Shown here piece by piece: positions 45,868 through 52,087 of a DNA stretch of 64,000 nucleotides. The stretch comes from Paracoccaceae bacterium (GTDB taxonomy: Bacteria > Pseudomonadota > Alphaproteobacteria > Rhodobacterales > Rhodobacteraceae): NCBI GenBank assembly GCA_017510335.1, contig JAFWNM010000037.1, forward strand, positions 25,915 to 89,914, read 5' to 3'. The notes beneath the pieces were generated by a model. It saw only the letters and a program-made list of their open reading frames with translations. It ran no database searches and was not told the DNA's origin. Within the stretch, counting starts at the first letter, position 1; each line of letters starts with the position of its first letter. The position numbers and the translations under genes were made by a program.

Positions 45868-46257
45868 ATGGCAGAACACGACACGCCCAAAGATGCAGAG
45901 CGGATCGCAACCGCCCAAGGTATCCTTGCCATGTGCCGGGAAGTCAGGGCGGATGTTGCGCGGATCGAACAGGAAACCGAAGCGCTTCTGACAAGTCTTG
46001 AAGCTGGCCATGAAACCCCTGTTGAAGCCCCCGTTCAACGCCCTGTTCAACCGTCGCAGCACTTGCGCGAACACCGGCCCGGACGGCCCAAGAAGCTGGC
46101 CGCTGACCCTGAATTGCGCGCCTTCGTGGAAGCCCGCTTCAACCGGATGACCTTCGAACAGATCGCCGATGAAGTCGCCCAAAACTTCCCGCCAGAACGG
46201 CGCGTTGCCAAGTCTGCTATTCACGCATGGTGGCACGCTCACTATAAGCGGAAATAA
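45868..46257 (+). CDS. HTH protein at the end of the Mu-like element (DUF3486-like?)
   Basis: A 129-residue protein. The N-terminal half is a charged helix, the middle a Pro-rich linker (PVEAPVQRPVQPSQH), and the C-terminal 55 residues a DNA-binding-like unit starting RPGRPKKLAADPELRAFV and including FEQIADEVAQNF and VAKSAIHAWWHAHYKRK. The closing SAIHAW resembles the SALHRY segment of Mu gp27-like small terminase proteins (DUF3486), but the match is short. GAAAGGAAGG is a good ribosome site. It ends 38 bases before the right-end binding site. Confidence 0.6.
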   Translation: MAEHDTPKDAERIATAQGILAMCREVRADVARIEQETEALLTSLEAGHETPVEAPVQRPVQPSQHLREHRPGRPKKLAADPELRAFVEARFNRMTFEQIADEVAQNFPPERRVAKSAIHAWWHAHYKRK

Positions 46258-46295
46258 CAAACCGATCCGGGGTAGGCTCCGGACCCCCGTCCACT

Positions 46296-46308
46296 TCCGG
46301 TATCAAAC
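46296..46308 (-). repeat. Putative transposase-binding site, right end
   Basis: TCCGGTATCAAAC on the plus strand is the exact inverse complement of the two left-end sites, 35 bases inside the right end. A degenerate second site (CGTTTTAATACTG on the minus strand) lies nearer the terminus. Confidence 0.7.
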
Positions 46309-46343
46309 CCTAAGTAACAGTATTAAAACGTAGGTTACAGCAC

Positions 46344-46348
46344 AATGT
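46344..46348 (+). repeat. Target-site duplication, right copy (AATGT)
   Basis: This copy reads AATGT against GATGT at the left. Either the first base mutated or the right end of the element is one base longer than given. Confidence 0.6.
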
Positions 46349-47294
46349 GTCCGCGCTTGGGTCCATGCTGATACCTGCAATGGAAAAGAACGGCTACAAA
46401 AAACGCTTCGCTGCGGCCATCACGGCGGCCAGTTCCATCATCGGGCCGATCATTCCGCCATCGGGGATCATGATCATCTATGCCTATGTCATGGGCGAAA
46501 GCGTGGCGGCGCTGTTTCTGGCAGGGATTGTGCCGGGTATTCTGATGGCGGGCGGGTTGATGGTGGCTGTCTGGCTGATGGCCGACAAATATGAACTGCC
46601 TGCCGCCACGCAGCGCGCCAGTTGGGGCGAACGCGGCACGGCATCGGTCAAGGCATTCTGGCCACTGATGACACCCGTAATCATTCTGGGCGGTATTCTG
46701 GGCGGTGTCATGACCCCGACCGAGGCCGCGGCGGTGGCGGTCGGATATGCGTTCGTGGTGGCGCTGTTCATCATGCGCACCCTGAAACTGCGCGATGTGC
46801 CTGATGTGCTGATCCGGTCTGGCATTACATCGGCGGTGGTGCTGCTGCTGGTGGGGGCTGCGATGGCCTTCAAGACCGTCGCGGCGCTGGCGCGCACGCC
46901 TGAACAGATGGCGGGCATCATTCTGGCCCTGTCCGACAACCCGCTGGTGTTGCTGTTCCTGATCAACATGTTGCTGTTTCTTGTCGGCATGTTTCTGGAT
47001 GCCGGCCCCGCGATTATCATTCTTGGACCAATCCTTGGGCCGATCTTCGTGGAGCTGGGCGTTGATCCGGTGCATTTCGCCATCATCATGGCCGTCAACC
47101 TGACAGTGGGGTTGCTGACCCCGCCCATGGGACTGGTGCTGTTTGTCACGTCCTCTGTGTCGGGGTTGCGGGTGGAAACCCTGTCAAAAGCGATCCTGCC
47201 GTTTCTGGCGGTCCAGATCACAGTGATATTCCTGCTGACCTATATTCCCGCGCTGACGCTGACAGTGCCGCGTTTGTTCGGGTTTGTTCAATGA
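46349..47294 (+). pseudogene. TRAP transporter large permease (DctM), 3' part
   Basis: The remaining 315 codons of the DctM carrier split by the Mu-like element: SALGSMLIPAMEKNGYKKRF, SIIGPIIPPSGIMIIYAY, GGILGGVMTPTEAAAVAVGY, LGPILGPIFVELGVDPVHFA and TVGLLTPPMGLVLFVTS are DctM signatures. No frameshift or stop has built up, so the insertion looks young. A GTG at 46347 could in principle start a truncated protein, but it has no ribosome site. Confidence 0.92.
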
Positions 47295-47323
47295 TCTTCA
47301 AACATCCAAGGGAGGATACCATT

Positions 47324-48382
47324 ATGTTGAAGACGACACTGAAATCCCTGTTGCTGGCAACCATGCTGACGGCCCCCGTCAGCATGGCCTTCGCACAGGA
47401 AATCACCTTGCGGGCCACCGCCACCTCGAACGAAGATGACGAGGATTATGACGGTCTGGTGGTGTTCAAGAACTTTGTCGAGACAGCGTCAAACGGGGAC
47501 ATCGCCGTGGATCTGTTCATCGGCACCCAGTTGTGCACGCGCGGCGATGAATGCCTTGCCGGGGTGGCCGAAGGATCGATCGATATTTTCGTGTCCACAT
47601 CGGGCGGGGCAGCGGGCCTGTTTCCCTATATTCAGGTGCTGGACCTGCCCTATCTGATGAGTGATGACCGCGTGGCCGAACATGTGCTGTCGGGAGATTT
47701 CGTGCGTGAATTGCGCGATCTGGCGCTGGCCGACAGTGACGGGCTTATCCGCTTGATGTCAGTGGGCAACACCGGCGGCTGGCGCAGTTATGCCAACACC
47801 CAAAAGCGCATTGAAACCCCTGCCGATCTGGCGGGAATGAAAATGCGCACTGTGCCTGCCGACCTGCCGCAGACACTGGCGACAGCACTTGGCGCGTCCC
47901 CCACACCCATTGCATGGCCGGAACTGTTCACCTCGCTTCAGACAGGCGTTGTCGAGGGCACGGCCAACGGGATTACCGACATCATGAACATGCGCTTCCC
48001 CGATGCCGGCCTGAAATACCTGACGCTGGACAATCACAGCTATATGGGCGCATTCTGGTGGATGACGAATGACAGGTTCATGTCCATGTCGGACGAACAC
48101 AAGCGCATCGTGCTTGACGGGTTCGCAGCCCTGCAACAGGCAACATTCGCCAGCCCCAAGCGCAAGGAAATCGCTGCATACGAGGCATTTCGCGCCGCTG
48201 GCGGGGAAATCTACGTTCCCACCGATGAACAGCGCGCCGCGTTTCGTGATGCAGCCGACCCGGCATTTGACTGGTTCCGTGCCAATGTCCCGCATGGGCC
48301 GGAAGTGCTGGACAGCTTCATGGCCCATGCTGCCACTGCAGAAGAAGCCATCGAAAACGCACGTCAGGCTGATATGAACTGA
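47324..48382 (+). CDS. DctP-type TRAP solute-binding protein
   Basis: A 352-residue periplasmic receptor with a clear signal peptide (LLLATMLTAPVSMAFAQ). DctP features are LAGMKMRTVPADLPQTLATALGASPTPIAWPE (substrate Arg and WPE) and LQTGVVEGTANGITDIMNMRFPD. It has an unusual polar insertion near the start of the mature chain (TSNEDDEDYDG) and a Cys pair (QLCTRGDECLAG) that may form a disulfide. The start at 47324 has GGGAGG upstream; an ATG at 47291 overlapping the permease stop is less likely. It is last in the TRAP unit, downstream of the insertion. Confidence 0.9.
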   Translation: MLKTTLKSLLLATMLTAPVSMAFAQEITLRATATSNEDDEDYDGLVVFKNFVETASNGDIAVDLFIGTQLCTRGDECLAGVAEGSIDIFVSTSGGAAGLFPYIQVLDLPYLMSDDRVAEHVLSGDFVRELRDLALADSDGLIRLMSVGNTGGWRSYANTQKRIETPADLAGMKMRTVPADLPQTLATALGASPTPIAWPELFTSLQTGVVEGTANGITDIMNMRFPDAGLKYLTLDNHSYMGAFWWMTNDRFMSMSDEHKRIVLDGFAALQQATFASPKRKEIAAYEAFRAAGGEIYVPTDEQRAAFRDAADPAFDWFRANVPHGPEVLDSFMAHAATAEEAIENARQADMN

Positions 48383-48409
48383 CCTGCGGCCTTATTCGCA
48401 CAGAACAAG

Positions 48410-48436
48410 ATGCCCGGCCCCATGCCGGGCATTTTT
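48410..48436 (+). terminator. Intrinsic terminator after the TRAP binding protein
   Basis: ATGCCCGGC and GCCGGGCAT form a perfect 9-base stem followed by T residues, 27 bases past the stop. Confidence 0.88.
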
Positions 48437-48499
48437 CTGGGGTTGTGATACGGCGGGTGCCTGTGCGAAATCCGACCTCCAGCGGGGCCAAGAGGGACC

Positions 48500-49534
48500 A
48501 TGATCAAACACTTCACCTTGCGTGGCCATGCCGGCAACCTTGCCCCCGGTGCGCTTCTTAGTGCAACAATTGCTGCGGCGGCGGCATTTCTTGGTGCCCA
48601 TTACGCAGCACCCGTCATGCTGTTTGCGCTGCTGCTGGGTATGGCGTTCAACTTCCTTCACGAACAGGGACCATGCCGCGCGGGCGTTGAATTTGCATCA
48701 AAGGGGCTGCTGCGGCTGGGCGTGGGCCTGTTGGGCATTCGCATTGTTCTGGAAGATCTGGCCCAGATCGGGCTGGTTGGTGCGGGGGTGCTGGTCGGGT
48801 TGATTGTCACCACCATCGGGGTGGGGTTCCTTGCTGCACCGCTGCTGCGTTGCCGGTGGCGTTTCGCGCTGCTGACGGGGGGGGCTGTGGCCATCTGCGG
48901 GGCGTCTGCGGCGCTGGCGATTGCTGCAGTTCTGCCCGCTGATGACAGAATGGAACGCGACACGCTGTTCACGGTCATGGCGGTTACGGCGCTGTCGACC
49001 ATCGCAATGGTGGTCTATCCTTTGCTGTTCGGATATCTGGGGTTTTCGGACATTCAACAAGGCTTCCTTATCGGGGCCACCATTCATGATGTGGCCCAGG
49101 TTGTCGGCGCAGGGTTTTCCGTATCTGACGAAGCGGGCAACACGGCCACGATTGTCAAACTGTTCCGCGTGGCAATGCTGCCTGTTGTGCTGATTGCCAT
49201 TGTCATTGCCTTGCGGCTGGCGGGGGGCGGGCAACAGGCGGGGCACGGGGCGGGCCATGGGGCGGGGAAAATCCCGCTTTTGCCGTGGTTCATGCTGTTG
49301 TTTCTGGCGCTTGTGCTGCTGGGGTCGGTGGTGGACCTGCCACCCATCCTGGTGGCGAAGGTCGATCTGGTGTCGCGCATATGCCTGATCACCGCAATTG
49401 CGGCGCTTGGGATCAAGACATCGCTTCGGGCCTTGTCCGCAGTGGGGGGCGGGCATATGGCCATTATCGTGCTTGAAACCATGGCACTTCTGGGCATTGC
49501 GACATTTGCACTTTATCTGCTGCAGCCCGTTTAA
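48500..49534 (+). CDS. yeiH: YeiH-family putative sulfate exporter
   Basis: A 344-residue inner-membrane protein with about ten spans, of the YeiH/UPF0324 family. Visible are LLRLGVGLLGIRIVLEDLAQIG, GAVAICGASAALAIAAVLPA, FLIGATIHDVAQVVGAGFSVS and IAALGIKTSLRALSAVGG. Family members are annotated as sulfate exporters on limited evidence. Its place right after a putative desulfonating operon fits disposal of sulfite or sulfate released from the substrate. A terminator separates it from the TRAP genes, so it may have its own promoter. A GGGAC site lies ahead of the ATG. Confidence 0.85.
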   Translation: MIKHFTLRGHAGNLAPGALLSATIAAAAAFLGAHYAAPVMLFALLLGMAFNFLHEQGPCRAGVEFASKGLLRLGVGLLGIRIVLEDLAQIGLVGAGVLVGLIVTTIGVGFLAAPLLRCRWRFALLTGGAVAICGASAALAIAAVLPADDRMERDTLFTVMAVTALSTIAMVVYPLLFGYLGFSDIQQGFLIGATIHDVAQVVGAGFSVSDEAGNTATIVKLFRVAMLPVVLIAIVIALRLAGGGQQAGHGAGHGAGKIPLLPWFMLLFLALVLLGSVVDLPPILVAKVDLVSRICLITAIAALGIKTSLRALSAVGGGHMAIIVLETMALLGIATFALYLLQPV

Positions 49535-49611
49535 GGTGCCGGACGGGTATCCGGCATTCCAGCACATGCTTGTCAGGTAGGCGGCCGCGCCCCGCCGGGG
49601 GGGGCACGCAC

Positions 49612-50361
49612 TTATTTCAAGCGGGCGAACAGCACCTTGCCCATGATGCGCATCATAATTTGCGGGAAAAGCGCCCCTGCCACAGCGGCCAGCTTTGCGC
49701 CAGGGCCGGGCAACAGCACAAACCGCCCATGCGGTAGCTCAAGGATCTGGCGGGCGACACGCGCGGGGTCAATACGCCGGTCCGCTCGCGCGCCTTCGGG
49801 GGCATGGCGCGCGGCATGGGGGGTGTCCATCGGGCCGGGGCAGACAAGCTGCACACTTATGTTTCCGGACTTGCGCAACGGCTTGCGCAACGCGCGTGCA
49901 AGGCTGGCCAAACCGTCCTTGCTGGCTGCGTAGCTGGCCGCCCCAGGATAGCCGGTAAATACCGACAGCGAGGAGATAAGCACCAACCGCCCCCCCGGGG
50001 CCAGAAGCCCCGCGTGCAACAGCATATGCACCAACCGCAGCGGGCCAAGCAGATTGACGCGCGCAACAGACAGATGCGTGGCAAGGGGTATTCCCTCAAA
50101 GCGGCCGGTCGCGTTGATCCCGGCATTCAGGATAACAAGGTCAAATGGCCCTTTCTTCTGCAGCGTTTCGGACAGTGCTGCCCAAGGCGCCGCCTCTTGG
50201 TCGGCCATGTCATGAAAAACCCAGTCCAGCTTGCCATCACCGGCATCCGGCGCAGGGTCAATATCCAGCACACATACCGGCGCAAGGCCCCGTTCAACGC
50301 ACAGGTCGACCAAAGCCTTGCCCAACCCGCTGCTGCCACCCGTTATAAGAACCCGCCCCAT
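49612..50361 (-). CDS. Short-chain dehydrogenase/reductase
   Basis: A 249-residue classical SDR: VLITGGSSGLGKALVDL at the N-terminus, VILNAGIN near 86, catalytic Ser in LVLISSLSVF and Y-x-x-x-K in SYAASKDGLASLA near 155. The C-terminal 40 residues are hydrophobic (LAAVAGALFPQIMMRIMGKV) and may touch a membrane, as in lipid-acting SDRs. It overlaps the next SDR by one base (TGATG). The substrate is unknown. Confidence 0.87.
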   Translation of the reverse strand: MGRVLITGGSSGLGKALVDLCVERGLAPVCVLDIDPAPDAGDGKLDWVFHDMADQEAAPWAALSETLQKKGPFDLVILNAGINATGRFEGIPLATHLSVARVNLLGPLRLVHMLLHAGLLAPGGRLVLISSLSVFTGYPGAASYAASKDGLASLARALRKPLRKSGNISVQLVCPGPMDTPHAARHAPEGARADRRIDPARVARQILELPHGRFVLLPGPGAKLAAVAGALFPQIMMRIMGKVLFARLK

Positions 50362-51074
50362 CAGGTTGCCCCCCTGCGCAGCAACCGGGCCGGATGGAAC
50401 AGCACCCGCCCATAGGAAATAACCTGCCTGTCAGCACCTTTGCGGGCCAGTGCCGCATCCAGAACGCAGTGCGCCATTGCGCGCGGTGACAGAAACAACC
50501 TGTCGGCAAAATCCGGCTTGCGCCCTGCGCGCGCGGCCATTCCGGTGGCAATCGGGCCGGGGTGCAGGACACGCACGCAGGCACGCCCCCGCCATTCTTC
50601 GGCCAAGGCCCTGCCAAACCCGTCCAAGGCACCCTTGCTGGACGCATATACCGGCATTCCGGCGGCCCCTTTGCGCGCGACAGACCCGATCAGCGCAAGG
50701 GTGCCACCGTCCAGGGCGGGCGCAAGTCTGTGCGCCAGTATCATGTTCGCTTCCAGATTAAGGGCCAGAACATCGGACAGGGAGGTGGCAGTTTCCGCCA
50801 CCAGCGGGCGGAAATAGCCCGCAGCGGCATTCAGCAAGGCGCAGTCAATACGACCATGCGACTGGCCCAGCGCCCAGTCGGCGGCCTGTTGCGCCCCTTG
50901 TTGCGATGACAGGTCGCAGCAAAGATAAGGTATATCCGGAAAATCATCGGGCAGGTCCTGCACACCCCGCCGGCCCGTGCACATGACGCGATACCCCCTG
51001 CCCCACGCCAGACGCACCAGTTCCAGCCCCAGACCGGACCCGCCGCCCGTCACGAATATCAGCTTATCCTTCAA
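50361..51074 (-). CDS. Short-chain dehydrogenase/reductase
   Basis: A second SDR, 237 residues if a TTG at 51074 starts it: LKDKLIFVTGGGSGLGLELVRLA, LLNAAAGYF, Ser in LALIGSVARKG and Y-x-x-x-K in VYASSKGALDGFG. An ATG 45 codons earlier (51209) would overlap the divergent gene at 51239 and its promoter and adds unconserved sequence, whereas the TTG has GAAGG just upstream. It is coupled to the SDR downstream; the pair probably works in one pathway. Confidence 0.82.
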   Translation of the reverse strand: MKDKLIFVTGGGSGLGLELVRLAWGRGYRVMCTGRRGVQDLPDDFPDIPYLCCDLSSQQGAQQAADWALGQSHGRIDCALLNAAAGYFRPLVAETATSLSDVLALNLEANMILAHRLAPALDGGTLALIGSVARKGAAGMPVYASSKGALDGFGRALAEEWRGRACVRVLHPGPIATGMAARAGRKPDFADRLFLSPRAMAHCVLDAALARKGADRQVISYGRVLFHPARLLRRGAT

Positions 51075-51238
51075 GACCTTCGCCCCTGTTTCGCTGTGCT
51101 GTTTTGCAGATATAGCGTATTGGCCCCGCGACAAAAGAAAAGCGGCCGGCCCACCTGTCTTTTGTGAAACCCCGCAATGATCGCAATACTGTGAAGAAGG
51201 CTGTGTCACTTATGCCCTGCATCTTGCGTAATACACTT

Positions 51239-51937
51239 ATGATGGTCCAGATACGGAGGAAACCCATTACCCTTTCCCGCAGAGTCTTTCTTGCCGGCGC
51301 AACTGCAGGTGTTGCGTTGCATGGGGTCCACCCTGCAGCCGTGCAGGCATCAACAGTCAGTTTTGACTCAGACTGGGACCACCTGACGTTCCGGCGGCTT
51401 AGCCCCAACAGGTTTGAATTGCGCCCAAACCGTTTGACCGTCATATCAGATGGCACCTCGTCGATTCTGTATCGCATTCTGCCGCCGGAATTGCGCAACA
51501 CAACACAGGCACGCTGGACATGGCAGGTCGACGCGTCTGCACCCGCGTCGGACCTGTCACAGATTGGCAATGATGATCGCAATCTGGGGGTGTTCTTTGC
51601 CAGCATGCCCGCCGATCAGGCCGCGCGCGTGCGCGCGGGCACCAGCATTGCCACCTTGCTGCGCAACCGTTCGGTGTATGTGCTGATGTATACCTGGGGC
51701 GGCAACCAGCCCCCCGGCACGGTAGTTCCAAGCCCACATGCGCCAGACCGGCTGCGCAATCTGATCACGCGCAGGCCCGCGACGGGGCAGTTCACCGAAA
51801 ACGTCGATCTTGCGCGTGATTTTCCGCGGGTGTTCAACCGACCGCTGGAACAGGTTGTTGCGGTCGCTGTCTCCTCCAACAGTGAAAACACGCCTGCGCG
51901 CGTTGTCGCGCATGTCAGCGATTTCACCCTAAGCTAA
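51239..51937 (+). CDS. DUF3047 protein with Tat-type signal
   Basis: A 232-residue exported protein. A twin-arginine-like signal (LSRRVFLAGATAGVALHG, residues about 11-30) is followed by a beta-rich DUF3047 domain with ISDGTSSILYRILPPELRNT, ARWTWQVDASAPASDLSQIG, VYVLMYTWGGNQPPGTVVPSP and a C-terminal VAVSSNSENTPARVVAHVSD. Members are periplasmic proteins of unknown function. Adjacent ATG codons at 51239 and 51242 are both possible, and the frame also runs further upstream. No partner is evident; the receptor gene follows after 150 bases. Confidence 0.75.
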   Translation: MMVQIRRKPITLSRRVFLAGATAGVALHGVHPAAVQASTVSFDSDWDHLTFRRLSPNRFELRPNRLTVISDGTSSILYRILPPELRNTTQARWTWQVDASAPASDLSQIGNDDRNLGVFFASMPADQAARVRAGTSIATLLRNRSVYVLMYTWGGNQPPGTVVPSPHAPDRLRNLITRRPATGQFTENVDLARDFPRVFNRPLEQVVAVAVSSNSENTPARVVAHVSDFTLS

Positions 51938-51995
51938 CGCGCCCGCACCATGCGGACGGGCATGTTTGGGCCGGCCAACAGGGCGGCCCGCCTCA

Positions 51996-52013
51996 AACAT
52001 GCACTTGCATGTT
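51996..52013. promoter_or_regulatory. Perfect 18-base palindrome upstream of the TonB-dependent receptor
   Basis: AACATGCA and TGCATGTT around a CT centre (8-2-8), 75 bases before the receptor start and followed by an AT-rich stretch. Its shape (TGCA-nn-TGCA core) recalls Fur-superfamily boxes of alphaproteobacteria (Mur/Fur type), so metal control is a reasonable guess, but the regulator is not proven. Confidence 0.5.
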
Positions 52014-52087
52014 ATTTTCATCTTTCATAAAATCCGCCACAAGCCAGGTCCAAGCCCCAGCCATTTCCCGCACAGTTGGAGCTTGCC

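Larger units (their letters stand above)
38203..46343 (+). mobile_element. Minimal Mu-like transposable element (8.1 kb) inserted in a TRAP permease gene
   Basis: The element starts TGACGCG and ends TTACAGCAC, with one base of uncertainty at the right end. Three copies of the 13-mer GTTTGATACCGGA near the ends are likely transposase-binding sites. Genes in order: CI-like repressor (minus), Ner-like regulator, transposase A, ATPase B, two small unknowns, GemA, Mor-like activator, major head protein T, I protein, a tiny frame and an HTH protein. Lysis, terminase large subunit, portal, Mu F/G and all tail genes are absent. Every frame listed is intact. Phage Mu is about 37 kb, so this is a fifth of that size. 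It could be an internally deleted prophage or a reduced element that persists as a transposon or satellite. Confidence 0.9.

Noticed and set aside
38203-46343. A complete Mu-like prophage or a gene-transfer-agent cluster
   Set aside because: No portal, large terminase, tail, baseplate or lysis genes are present, and GTA capsid genes belong to a different family.
46343-46349. A four-base duplication (ATGT) with the element ending GCACA
   Set aside because: Possible, but the five-base rule of Mu-type elements with one mutated base explains the junction equally well; the choice shifts the border by one base only.
49538-49555. Terminator after yeiH (GCCGGA/TCCGGC hairpin)
   Set aside because: A six-base stem without a T run is too weak to claim.
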